Below, piece by piece: positions 18,259-26,674 of a stretch of DNA of 64,000 bases. The notes under the pieces were generated by a model, which worked only from the letters and a program-made list of their open reading frames with translations, made no database searches and had not been told where the DNA came from. A program made the translations under genes and the position numbers. Origin of the DNA: Pseudomonadales bacterium. Its GTDB lineage: Bacteria > Pseudomonadota > Gammaproteobacteria > Pseudomonadales > Pseudohongiellaceae. The stretch covers positions 1,817,001-1,881,000 of the forward strand of contig JACKOH010000001.1 in assembly GCA_024234395.1 (NCBI GenBank), given 5' to 3'. How positions within the stretch are numbered: the first letter of the stretch is position 1; each line of letters opens with the position of its first letter.

Positions 18259-19023
18259 TCATTCTTTGAACAGGTTTTTTATATGCTGCTGCTCAGGCGC
18301 ATAGCTATGCGGAGTGTTCAATATCAGTGCGACATCCTCAGCGCAGTAGTCAGCCCCAAGAAAATCAAACAATCCTCTCAACTTTTGACCGTTCTCGACA
18401 ACCTCTTCGTATTGAATATGAAAGCAGTTAGCCTTACTGGCGGCGTATTGTAACAGTCGTGATTCAAATTCCCGCAGAGCAAGAGTAGATTCTGCGGCGT
18501 CTTTTTCTTTCCACCAACCACTTTTAGTGACATTCTCCAATTTCCGAGTATTTATAATGAGCGCGACATCAGGAAATACTTTTTGCAGGAAATCCAAGTA
18601 TTCTTCCAGATACTCGCCGGTATTAATATATCTTACTTCTTTGAATCCGATGCAACGTACGCCAGGGGCTTTTGGAATAAACAGCGTTAAAAACTCTTTA
18701 AAGTAATCGAAATATTGATCATCTTCGACTGCATCAATTCTATACCAGGGATTTTTGGGTAGGAGCGCTCCCTTGTGCTTGCGTCGAAGCTCGGATAATT
18801 TCTTCCAAATCATGAAATAGTCAAAGTACACGTTCCCATTTTCCCCTAGGACGCATACGCCCGGTATCCCGTTCAAGATGCCCTGCAGCAAGGTCGATCC
18901 GCTGCGGCCATAGGTGACAACCAGCATGTGACGAAACTTTAAGTTTCCTTCATTTTTGCACTTATCGTGCTTGTTCCTACCTGCCCCCAATATTCTAAAA
19001 AGTCGATAAATCTTACTAACCAT
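18259..19023 (-). CDS. Sulfotransferase family protein
   Basis: 254 residues from the ATG at 19023, preceded by AAAGGG at suitable spacing; a longer frame to 19110 looks spurious. The 5'-phosphosulfate loop for PAPS is visible as TYGRSGSTLL (37-46), and INTRKLENVTKSGWW fits the 3'-phosphate-binding segment (Arg and Ser). It would transfer sulfate from PAPS to a hydroxyl of the polysaccharide or a lipid-linked precursor. Same direction as wzm and separated by 237 bases. The acceptor is unknown. Confidence 0.75.
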   Translation of the reverse strand: MVSKIYRLFRILGAGRNKHDKCKNEGNLKFRHMLVVTYGRSGSTLLQGILNGIPGVCVLGENGNVYFDYFMIWKKLSELRRKHKGALLPKNPWYRIDAVEDDQYFDYFKEFLTLFIPKAPGVRCIGFKEVRYINTGEYLEEYLDFLQKVFPDVALIINTRKLENVTKSGWWKEKDAAESTLALREFESRLLQYAASKANCFHIQYEEVVENGQKLRGLFDFLGADYCAEDVALILNTPHSYAPEQQHIKNLFKE

Positions 19024-19116
19024 AGTGCCCTTTCTTTTCGTAGTTGATTGTTCAGACGGTCGAAGAGTATAGCAACGATAGTACACTATTAAACACCGAA
19101 GCCCGTCCACTGGATT

Positions 19117-19363
19117 CTAGAGCAAGCTGGCATTGAGACGCTGGGCAGGGTACTCCCAGCTGAGGCTGAGCAGCCCCAGGCAGAGCCGGTAAGCCAGCTC
19201 CGGATACTGCCGTTCGTTGAGACGGTCAGCGACCCATCTGAGGGTGTCGGGGCTGATGTCTGTGGCCCAGTTCTTCAATCGGCCCGGGGTCCATTGCTAT
19301 TGCTTGCGGTGGCGGGTGGGCATGTGGCCGGCTTCGGTGGTGATGCCGGCATAGTAGCACCGG
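19117..19363 (-). pseudogene. Remnant of an older IS21-type istA, C-terminal part
   Basis: Read on the minus strand this encodes a degraded IstA C-terminus: HMPTRHRKQ, a stop (TAG), QWTPGRLKNWATDISPDTL, then RQYPELAYRLCLGLLSLSW. The later IS21 element (19364-21960) interrupts it. If that element and one copy of its 6-bp duplication are removed, the frame continues into 21967-22011. The homology is by eye to IstA of IS21-family elements. No matching terminal repeats were found for this older element. Confidence 0.7.
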
Positions 19364-19378
19364 TGCGTATTCCAGACC

Positions 19379-19459
19379 AAGCCTGCCACTGATTCCACGC
19401 GAAGCCTGCCACCCATTCCACGCGAATGCTGCCACTGATTCCGCGGCAAAGCTGCCACC
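19379..19459 (+). repeat. Left terminal multiple repeats of IS21 element
   Basis: Three 23-bp units (19379-19401, 19402-19424, 19425-19447) plus a partial fourth share the core GCCTGCCAC or GCTGCCAC followed by (T/C)GATTCC or CCATTCC. Such repeated sites at IS21 ends are thought to be transposase-binding sites. Confidence 0.85.
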
Positions 19460-19548
19460 CTGGCAGCAAGCCTGAAGTCACCCGCCGGAGTGTGCCGGCG
19501 CAGGATAACTAACCGGTATTCTGACCTTTTCCCCAGGGAGAGGATCAG

Positions 19549-21090
19549 ATGCCTGCGAAGAGGTTATCCATGCGTAAAATCAAAGAAGTGCTGCGCCTCA
19601 AGTGGGTCAGTGGACTGAGCAATCGGCAGATCGCCGCCTCCTGCGGTATTGGCCGACCCACGGTCAGTGAGTACCTGCGGCGGGCTGAGTTGGCCGGCCT
19701 CCGGTGGCCGCTGTCTGACGATCTGGACGAGGCGTGACTGGAACGCCTGTTGTTTCCACCACCACCGGACCTGCCGGCCCAGCAACGGGGCATCCCTGAT
19801 TGGGCGATCATCCATGGCGAGCTCAAACGTCCGGGAGTCACCCTGTTCCTGCTCTGGCAGGAGTACCGGCAGGCTCATCCCGATGGCTACCAGTACAGCT
19901 GGTTCTGTGAGCACTACCGTACCTGGCAGGGCAAGCTGGATCTGGTCATGCGTCAGGACCATAGGGCCGGCGAGAAACTGTTTGTCGACTATGCAGGCCA
20001 GACTGTCCCGGTCATTGATCGGGCCACCGGCGAGATCCGCCAGGTACAGATCTTCGTTGGGGTGCTGGGAGCCTCCAACTACACCTATGTCGAAGCCACC
20101 TGGAGTCAATCCCTGCCAGACTGGATCGGCTCCCACGTGCGCACCTTCAGGTTCCTGGGTGGCATACCGGAACTGGTGGTGCCAGACAATCTGCGGGCCG
20201 GCGTGAGTAAAGCCCACCGGTACGAGCCCGACGCCAATCCCACCTACCAGGACATGGCTTCACACTATGGGGTGGCGATACTGCCTACCCGGGTCCGCAA
20301 GCCACGCGACAAAGCCAAGGTCGAAAGCGGTGTCCTGGTAGTAGAGCGCTGGATCCTGGCTTCTCTGCGTCATCGCCAGTTCTTCTCCCTGACAGAGCTC
20401 AATGCCGCGATCAGTGATCTGCTGGGCAAACTCAATGCACGCTCCTTCCGCAAGCTGCCTGGCTGCCGGCGGGAACACTTCGAACAACTGGACCGGCCGG
20501 CGCTGCGGCCCTTGCCAGCAGAACCCTATGTCTATGCCGAGTGGAAGAAGGCCCGGGTCCATATCGATTATCACGTGGCGATCGATGGGCACTACTACTC
20601 GGTGCCCTGCGCTCTGGTCAAGAAAGAGGTCGAGGTCCGACTGACCCGTCATACCGTCGAGTGCTTCTACCGGGGTAACCGGGTAGCCAGCCACCGGCGT
20701 TCCGATCAGAAAGGCCGCCACACCACGCTCACTGCCCACATGCCGGAATCCCATCGCCAGGCCGGGGAGTGGACACCGGAGCGTCTCCAGCGTTGGGCTG
20801 CCAAGACCGGGCCGGCAACGGAGAAACTCATCCTGGTGGTGCTGGGTTCACGCCAACACCCCCAACAAGCCTATCGCTCCTGTCTGGGCATTCTCCGCCT
20901 CGGCAAAGCCTACGGCGATGAACGACTGGAGGCCGCTTGCCGCAGAGCCCTGGTCCTGGGCAGCTGCCGTTACAAGAGCATCGAATCCATCCTGAAACTC
21001 CGCCTGGACGAACAGCCTCTTGAAGGTCAGCAGGAGCTGGCTTTACCCGATGCCCACGACAATATCCGCGGTCCCGCTTACTATCACTGA
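19549..21090 (+). pseudogene. istA: IS21 transposase istA, interrupted by one in-frame TGA
   Basis: One continuous frame except for TGA at 19735-19737. The first 62 codons (KIKEVLRLKWVSGLSNRQIAASCGIGRPTVSEYL) are the helix-turn-helix part; the frame then resumes with LERLLFPPPPDLPAQQRGIPDW and the DDE integrase core (EKLFVDYAGQTVPV, PELVVPDNLRAGV, KPRDKAKVESGV) and the C-terminal domain. The stop lies where a CGA arginine codon fits, so a single C-to-T transition explains it. Start ATG with a GGGAGAGG ribosome site. The product is probably lost, making the element non-autonomous. Confidence 0.88.
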
Positions 21091-21098
21091 AGGAGAAC

Positions 21099-21857
21099 AT
21101 GATGTTGAAACACCCCACCCTGGAGAAACTCCAGGCACTGAAGTTCACCGGCATGGCGACAGCGCTGGTCGATCAGATGACCACACCGGACATCGAAGAG
21201 CTGGGCTTCGAGGAACGCCTTGGGCTGCTGGTAGACCGGGAGATGACCGAGCGGGAGAGCCGCCGTCTGACCAGCCGATTGCGCCGGGCCAGGCTGAGGC
21301 ACAACGCTGCCCTGGAAGACATTGACTACCAGAACCCCAGGGGGCTGGATAAAACACTGATCCAATCACTGGCTGCCTGCCGCTGGGTGCAAGAACACCT
21401 CAATATCCTCATTACCGGACCCACGGGGGTGGGTAAAACCTGGCTGGCCTGCGCCCTGGCACAGAAGGCCTGTCGCGAGGGGTATACGGTGCAATACGTC
21501 CGGCTCAGTCGACTGTTGAGGGAGCTGATGATCGCCAAAGGTGATGGGCGCTATCCCAAGCTGCTTGCCAACCTAGCCAAGGTCGACGTGTTGATCCTCG
21601 ATGACTGGGGCTTGATAAAACCGAATGCTGAAAACCGGCGGGATCTGCTGGAGGTGCTGGAGGACAGGCACGGCCTTCGCTCCACCATTGTCACCAGCCA
21701 GCTCCCTGTTGAGGAATGGCATGCAGTGATCGGTGATCCGACTCTGGCGGACGCCATCCTGGATCGGCTGGTTCACAACGCTTACAAGATCAACCTGAGA
21801 GGAGAATCCCTGCGCAAACAGAAGACAAAGTTGACGGCAGACACCGATTCTGAATAA
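21099..21857 (+). CDS. istB: IS21-family helper ATPase IstB
   Basis: 252 residues, intact. AAA+ ATPase with Walker A GPTGVGKTWLA and Walker B VDVLILDDWG, sensor-like STIVTSQLPVEEWH and a C-terminal LVHNAYKINLRGESLRK, typical of IstB/DnaC-like transposition helpers. It assists IstA in target choice and strand transfer. The ribosome site AGGAG lies just after the istA stop; a second ATG at 21102 has better spacing. It remains coding although istA is broken. Confidence 0.93.
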   Translation: MMLKHPTLEKLQALKFTGMATALVDQMTTPDIEELGFEERLGLLVDREMTERESRRLTSRLRRARLRHNAALEDIDYQNPRGLDKTLIQSLAACRWVQEHLNILITGPTGVGKTWLACALAQKACREGYTVQYVRLSRLLRELMIAKGDGRYPKLLANLAKVDVLILDDWGLIKPNAENRRDLLEVLEDRHGLRSTIVTSQLPVEEWHAVIGDPTLADAILDRLVHNAYKINLRGESLRKQKTKLTADTDSE

Positions 21858-21888
21858 CTACAAAACCCTGCGTCGCTACGCTCCGATG

Positions 21889-21946
21889 GGTGGCAGCTTT
21901 GCCGCGGTCCAGGTGGCAGGCTTCAGATGGAATGGGTGGCAGACTT
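21889..21946 (-). repeat. Right terminal multiple repeats of IS21 element
   Basis: Two 23-bp units (21901-21923, 21924-21946) and a partial third (21889-21900), inverted relative to the left-end repeats. The 19 bases 21889-21907 are an exact inverted match to 19441-19459. Confidence 0.85.
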
Positions 21947-21966
21947 CAGCGGTTTACGCACACCGG

Positions 21967-22011
21967 AGATAGATGGCGATCTGGCGCTGCCGGAAACTGA
22001 CTATTACCACT
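21967..22011 (-). pseudogene. Second fragment of the older istA remnant
   Basis: On the minus strand it reads SFRQRQIAIYLR and joins in frame to 19363 downward once the inserted element and one CACCGG copy are removed, giving IAIYLRCYYAGITTEAGHM. This resembles the IstA C-terminal beta-rich segment. The upstream limit is unclear, and the next 264 bases to 22275 hold no recognisable gene. Confidence 0.55.
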
Positions 22012-22275
22012 AAAAAGCAGCTAGTGAGGATTGGCAATATTCTAGCCGAAACTCAAGGTACTTACCGCGCTCCTATCGGGACTCCAAATTCAAGATCACC
22101 GCCTCAGCGTCAACGAACTTGTCAGCTAGCAGGCATTTAAGACATAAAGAAGTGGCATAACTGCGAGTCCGCTGTTGACGTGCAGGATCTAGGAGTTGGA
22201 GATAGGTGACTATTATATGCAGATCAAAGGGTTACCAAATTAATATTGAGTCAAGCCGACAATGTCGAGTAAGCT

Positions 22276-23394
22276 TCAATTAATCCCAGCTTTCTTCATC
22301 GTGTGCCTGAAAGCTCGTATGGCCGCATCAGCGTTTGCGCCAGTGGGTGCGGGCATTTCCTGTCCATAAACATTACTGACGGTTCGCGAAATGTCTTTAT
22401 CATCTACCAGATGTATAGCTGGCGGGTCAGGGCATACGGACAGGGCCGAGGTGGTCTTGTCTACCCCAGGGACTATGGTAGGGACGCCCAAACAGGATCC
22501 AACGATCGCTGCATGCATACTAGTAGTGATTATGCAACCCGCTGCTGCTAGAACAGCGGTAACCTCATTTGCTGGAAGTCCTGTCAAAAAGGGTACACCA
22601 GCTTTTAATGCAGCCGCTTTTAAGAGTCGGTCTTCGCCAGCATATGCGCCAAGTGCTAAAACTACGATCGGATAATTAGAAATTTCCGCGAGCATTTTAG
22701 TAATGCGATCTAGATTCCAACCATGAAACGCAGCTGCCTGAAACAAAACCGGCTTTTTTGAGGTGTTTGCTTGTTCCACTAAAATGCTTTTGCCTATTGA
22801 AGCCAAATACGCCGGATCCTTCAGTTCTGACATTGCAAATACAGCATCTGGCCCTATTTCCAACTTCTCTTGAGGCATACCCGCATCTTCAAGATGTTTG
22901 GCTCCCGCTTCTGTGCGCACCCATGCTGCATCTATATTTTCAATAGCCCGACTCGCAGATTCACTTGCCGCGAGCCGGTGTACGCCTACGGAAACATAGG
23001 CGACAGGCACTAATTCAGACCACCCCTCGATAGGAAGCCACGCGCCGGGCCCGCGAAGCATGGATCGGTAACGAAAACAGCGGGCTCTTATTCTATTTAA
23101 CATAGAATTTCTCAGCTCGGTTGGGACATTCAAATGATCTAAGGCAACAGTATTCAGGTCACAACGAATTAGGTCACCCCCTCCCACAAGTACTGCATCC
23201 ATGCTATCCGGCTTCAGGACCGTGAGCGGCCTTACCTCTGCACCGTCCAGTGTTTTACCCGGGAGTAGAGCATAATGCTCGATAATGCCGCCGAATCCTT
23301 CCTGTTTCAGCAACTCAGCTATTGCCTTGGGATACAGTGCATCACCATAATTACTCATTGAGTAAGCTCCCACCAGGGCTACTTTTTCTATCAT
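22276..23394 (-). CDS. Polysaccharide pyruvyl transferase family protein
   Basis: 372 residues. N-terminal VALVGAYSMSNYGDALYPKAIAELL, the central VLVGGGDLIRCD, YVSVGVHRL, a sugar-nucleotide-like middle (WVRTEAGAKHLEDAGM, IGPDAVFAM) and C-terminal IITTSMHAAIVGSCLGVPTIV fit the PS_pyruv_trans (CsaB/WcaK-like) GT-B fold. It would attach a pyruvate ketal from phosphoenolpyruvate to a sugar of the repeat unit, adding negative charge. It stands alone, divergent from the following GT. Confidence 0.82.
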   Translation of the reverse strand: MIEKVALVGAYSMSNYGDALYPKAIAELLKQEGFGGIIEHYALLPGKTLDGAEVRPLTVLKPDSMDAVLVGGGDLIRCDLNTVALDHLNVPTELRNSMLNRIRARCFRYRSMLRGPGAWLPIEGWSELVPVAYVSVGVHRLAASESASRAIENIDAAWVRTEAGAKHLEDAGMPQEKLEIGPDAVFAMSELKDPAYLASIGKSILVEQANTSKKPVLFQAAAFHGWNLDRITKMLAEISNYPIVVLALGAYAGEDRLLKAAALKAGVPFLTGLPANEVTAVLAAAGCIITTSMHAAIVGSCLGVPTIVPGVDKTTSALSVCPDPPAIHLVDDKDISRTVSNVYGQEMPAPTGANADAAIRAFRHTMKKAGIN

Positions 23395-23705
23395 AGTCGT
23401 AACACTTAAAATTTGAGCTTTTGGAAAATGAGAATTAGATTCACGTATACATCAAAATGGTTAACTGCGTCACTGTCCAGAATTGCAACCTTTCTTTTGA
23501 TAAAAGACAATTATGACCTATTTTGAGTAAAAAAACTTTATGCGGTTCAACTTAATGTATTCTCGGGGCTCTGGGCGGCTTAGATTGACAATTGGAATCC
23601 AAAAAGAAAATATCACTCTGATAAGTCAATTATCCTGATATCTTAATTACATTACCCGTGGGCAGATAAATCGACAACGATTCACTAGTTTTTGGATTCT
23701 GAGGT
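23395..23705. other. AT-rich divergent intergenic region
   Basis: 311 bases between the pyruvyl transferase (minus) and the GT at 23706 (plus). A TTGACA at 23585-23590 could be a -35 box for the plus-strand gene, with AAATAT about 17 bases on as a weak -10. No repeat or RNA structure was seen. Confidence 0.35.
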
Positions 23706-24560
23706 ATGCGTGCTGTTAGGCATTTCAAATCATGCGTTTCAAAGGCGCGAGTGAGAATCGAAGACTACTTCAGGATATCTCCTGAGCTGAACGCCAAGCT
23801 GTCTACATCACCAAGACAATTAAAGGTACTGGTTGTTGGAGTAGTACTGGGGGATCGAATTAACCACTACCGGCATATTTCAACACGACTCAATCAATCC
23901 AAAATTCATAAAGTGCAACAAACCTGGGCGGTAATAAAATCCAATAGACCTATCAAGGCCAGCAAGAATGTAAAGTTAATCGAAGTCACTGAATTTGTGC
24001 CGAGATCGCTCCTAATAAATAGACTTCTAAAGGAAAGCAAGCACACGGAATTTGACCTCGTTATTCTTGTTGATGACGACATTCGGCTTCCCAAAGGATT
24101 TCTGGATCAATATATCGAAGCTCAATTGAGCTTCGACTTTTCCATAGCTCAACCTGCTCGCACGCCAAATAGCGTGATTTCTCACGATATTACCAGACAG
24201 AGGGCTGGTTTACTGGCCCGCCAAACTCAGTTTGTGGAGATCGGACCTTTGGTGTCGTTCAGGAAAGACGCTTATGATCATGTTCTACCGTTAGACGAGG
24301 ACTCCCCAATGGGATGGGGCTTGGATTTTGTCTGGCCGGTAATTATGCGTAACAACGAAAAAAAAATGGGGATTATTGATTTTGCAGCAGTTGCCCATAC
24401 ACTGAGGCCAACTGCAGGAAGTTACGATAATGACCGCGCAAAGTCAGATATGGAAAGATATTTGGAATCCAGACCACACTTAAACACTAGCGAAGCCTTT
24501 CAGGTTGTGGCGGAGTTCACGGAAAAAGACATTATTAACCCGGTGGTAAAGAATATCTGA
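23706..24560 (+). CDS. GT-A-like glycosyltransferase; 3' tail rewritten by IS630 insertion
   Basis: 284 residues as it stands. LVILVDDDIRLPKGFL holds a DDD metal/nucleotide motif, and QFVEIGPLVSFRKDAYDHVLP with GWGLDFVWPVI suits a GT-A acceptor domain (DUF707-like by appearance). The last codons come from an IS630 copy that starts at 24535. Joining the bases before and after that insertion gives an original end ...EKDISN-stop with the next gene's ATG immediately after. Only about two native residues are replaced by a short IS-derived tail, so activity may survive. Confidence 0.65.
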   Translation: MRAVRHFKSCVSKARVRIEDYFRISPELNAKLSTSPRQLKVLVVGVVLGDRINHYRHISTRLNQSKIHKVQQTWAVIKSNRPIKASKNVKLIEVTEFVPRSLLINRLLKESKHTEFDLVILVDDDIRLPKGFLDQYIEAQLSFDFSIAQPARTPNSVISHDITRQRAGLLARQTQFVEIGPLVSFRKDAYDHVLPLDEDSPMGWGLDFVWPVIMRNNEKKMGIIDFAAVAHTLRPTAGSYDNDRAKSDMERYLESRPHLNTSEAFQVVAEFTEKDIINPVVKNI

Positions 24561-25626
24561 TATAATCCACGAATGGAAACGAAAATTGATACAAGAAAAT
24601 TACCACGAGAGGTTATTGAAGAGAAGCGCCGGATGGCACATCGGTTGCGTAAACGCGGACTCACCCGAGCAGAGATAGGAGAGGAGCTGGGTGGCGTGCA
24701 CGCTGATACTGTGGGTCGTTGGCTGAAACTTGATGCAAAGCATCTCAAGGTAAACCGGGGCGGTCGAAAAGTTGGAGATGCCAGACGGTTGTCGGCAGAT
24801 CAGGAACAGATGATTCGATCGATGATAGTTGACAAGACGCCTGATCAGCTGAAGCTCGATTACGTGTTGTGGACGCGCAAAGCCGTTGGTGAATTGGTCT
24901 TGACCAAGCTTGGCATTGATCTTCCGATTCGCACTGTAGGCGATTATCTGAAGCGCTGGGGCATGACACCGCAGAAGCCGGTGAAAAAAGCTTACGAACA
25001 AAACCCGAAAGCGGTACAACGGTGGCTGAAAGAAGATTATCCGGATATCAAGGCCATGGCGAAACACGAAAATGCCGAGATTTACTGGGGTGACGAGACC
25101 GGCATGCGAAATGATAGCCAGCATGAAAGAGGTTATGCCCCGAAAGGCAAAACGCCCGTGGTTCGGCTGAATGCGAATCGCTCATCGACCAATATGGTTT
25201 CTGCAGTCACGAACCAGGGCAAAGTCAGATTTCGTGTGTTTGATGGTTCAATGAACACAGACATTCTCATCGATTTCTGCAAGCGGTTGATCAAAGCTTC
25301 GGGTCGGAAAGTGTATTTGATACTGGATAATCTCCGAGTGCATCATGCAAAGGTATTCAAAGCCTGGTTAGCGAAACATGGAGATGAGATTGCCGTGTTC
25401 TATCTGCCATCCTACTCGCCCGAGTTAAATCCGGACGAATATTTAAACTGTGATGTGAAAGCCGGCGTCCATAGCGGCAAGCCGGCAAGAACAAAAGATC
25501 AGCTCAAGAAAAAAGTAAGGTCACATATGCGGATGCTGCAGAAGAAACCAGCACGTGTGATGAAATACTTTCGCCATGAGAAGATCCGTTATGCCGCGTA
25601 ACAGATATAGTTAATCGCCGGGTTAA
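24535..25626 (+). mobile_element. IS630-family element, copy 1 (1092 bp)
   Basis: The ends are TTAACCCGG...CCGGGTTAA, with imperfect terminal inverted repeats of about 26 bp (20 matches) and TA on both sides (24533-24534, 25627-25628), the signature of IS630/Tc1-mariner insertion. It contains one transposase gene. A copy of the same length lies inverted at 41115-42206. Confidence 0.92.
24573..25601 (+). CDS. IS630-family transposase (copy 1)
   Basis: 342 residues, intact. The N-terminal helix-turn-helix (RLRKRGLTRAEIGEELGGVHADTVGRWL) is followed by a winged-helix part and a DDE domain: Asp174 in YWGDETG, Asp252 in LILDNLRVHH and Glu288 in YSPELNPDEY. The DNA-binding and catalytic parts match the family consensus, so this copy is the likelier active one. 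Confidence 0.93.
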   Translation: METKIDTRKLPREVIEEKRRMAHRLRKRGLTRAEIGEELGGVHADTVGRWLKLDAKHLKVNRGGRKVGDARRLSADQEQMIRSMIVDKTPDQLKLDYVLWTRKAVGELVLTKLGIDLPIRTVGDYLKRWGMTPQKPVKKAYEQNPKAVQRWLKEDYPDIKAMAKHENAEIYWGDETGMRNDSQHERGYAPKGKTPVVRLNANRSSTNMVSAVTNQGKVRFRVFDGSMNTDILIDFCKRLIKASGRKVYLILDNLRVHHAKVFKAWLAKHGDEIAVFYLPSYSPELNPDEYLNCDVKAGVHSGKPARTKDQLKKKVRSHMRMLQKKPARVMKYFRHEKIRYAA

Positions 25627-25636
25627 TAGTAATTGA

Positions 25637-26662
25637 ATGAACACAATGATTCCCACAGTACTCCGCATTGATATAGAACCGGATGACCACCTTGCCGTCC
25701 CAACAACACTGTGGAACGGCTTCGTTGAACTGCATAAGATTGTTGATGAGCTGCGAAAACAGCTTAGCGAAATCAATGGCTCCCCATTTAGACCAACCTG
25801 GATGGTAAGACTGGATCCAGAAATCGAGCGGTGTTTTGGCCAAGGCGATTTCGCGATCAGGAAGTACCCAAAGATCTTCGATAGCATTCGGGAAAAGGGT
25901 GATTTTCTGGGAATACATGTTCACGCTCACAGGTGGGACGATGCGAATAGAACAGTATATTCTGACTATGCAGATAACGATTGGGTGTCTAATTGTCTAT
26001 TGACGTCAGTAGAGATCTATAAAGACTGCTTTGGTGAAGCCGTTAAAAGGGCGAGTCAGGGTGGCTATTTTCTGACTGAAGAGCTTGTCAACCTGTCAAT
26101 TGCTTGCGGTATCGAAGTTGATCTGACTTTAGAACCAGGATTGAAAGCGCTAACATCCGACATCTCTTTTGGGACGTATTCGACCGCAGCATCCCCTGAC
26201 TACTTTGAATCGCCCCGACACCCCTATTTTCCTCACAAAAAAGATTATATGAAACAGGCGATGAGCGCAGAACAAGCGAGGCCTCTTCTGCTACTGCCTC
26301 TCACGTCTTTTTCTTACCACCACCATCTTAAATCGCCTATCTTAAAGCTTAAGGATAGGTTATTGCGCAAACCTCGCCCATACCTTCCCTTAAGTATGTG
26401 GAAAGAGTGGCCGAGCCCAAAACAGTATTGGGATATGGCGGCTCTAGCGGCAGAACGGAAAGAAGCCGGCTATCTTTCTTTCGCGATTAGAACAGACGGA
26501 ACCAACTCGGTAACTCATCAAAGGGTGCGAGAACTCCTTCTGTTCCTTCCTCAGCACCCGATAGCCAAACGGCTTCTATTCGTGGATCCGGCTGGAGAAG
26601 CCATTCGTGCGCTGGCAAGAGGCAATTTGGGCGGCCAAAAATCTAACCAACTACAGTCATAA
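25637..26662 (+). CDS. Polysaccharide deacetylase-like protein (DIEPD type)
   Basis: 341 residues. LRIDIEPDDHLAV at the start (acidic pair), GIHVHAHRWDDAN (His cluster) and GYFLTEELVNLSIACGIEVDLTLEPG fit a NodB/glycoside-hydrolase-like barrel that probably binds a metal and deacetylates a glycan. It is not the classic TFDDG type. Its ATG comes eight bases after the IS630 TA duplication, and before insertion it followed the previous GT stop directly. A truncated paralogue lies at 42192-42926 beside the other IS630 copy. No signal peptide is seen. Confidence 0.65.
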   Translation: MNTMIPTVLRIDIEPDDHLAVPTTLWNGFVELHKIVDELRKQLSEINGSPFRPTWMVRLDPEIERCFGQGDFAIRKYPKIFDSIREKGDFLGIHVHAHRWDDANRTVYSDYADNDWVSNCLLTSVEIYKDCFGEAVKRASQGGYFLTEELVNLSIACGIEVDLTLEPGLKALTSDISFGTYSTAASPDYFESPRHPYFPHKKDYMKQAMSAEQARPLLLLPLTSFSYHHHLKSPILKLKDRLLRKPRPYLPLSMWKEWPSPKQYWDMAALAAERKEAGYLSFAIRTDGTNSVTHQRVRELLLFLPQHPIAKRLLFVDPAGEAIRALARGNLGGQKSNQLQS

Positions 26663-26674
26663 TAAGCATCCGGT

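Larger units (their letters stand above)
19364..21960 (+). mobile_element. Complete IS21-family insertion sequence (2597 bp)
   Basis: The ends are TGCGTA...TACGCA. Immediately outside both ends lies CACCGG (19358-19363 and 21961-21966), a perfect 6-bp target duplication, within the 4-8 bp usual for the family. Each end carries subterminal 23-bp direct repeats (19379-19459 on the left, 21889-21946 on the right), and a 19-bp segment at 19441-19459 is the exact reverse complement of 21889-21907. It encodes istA (broken by a stop) and istB. Confidence 0.93.

Noticed and set aside
19735..19737. TGA in istA as a selenocysteine or programmed readthrough site
   Set aside because: No SECIS-like element was seen and an Arg codon fits the position; a plain nonsense mutation is simpler.
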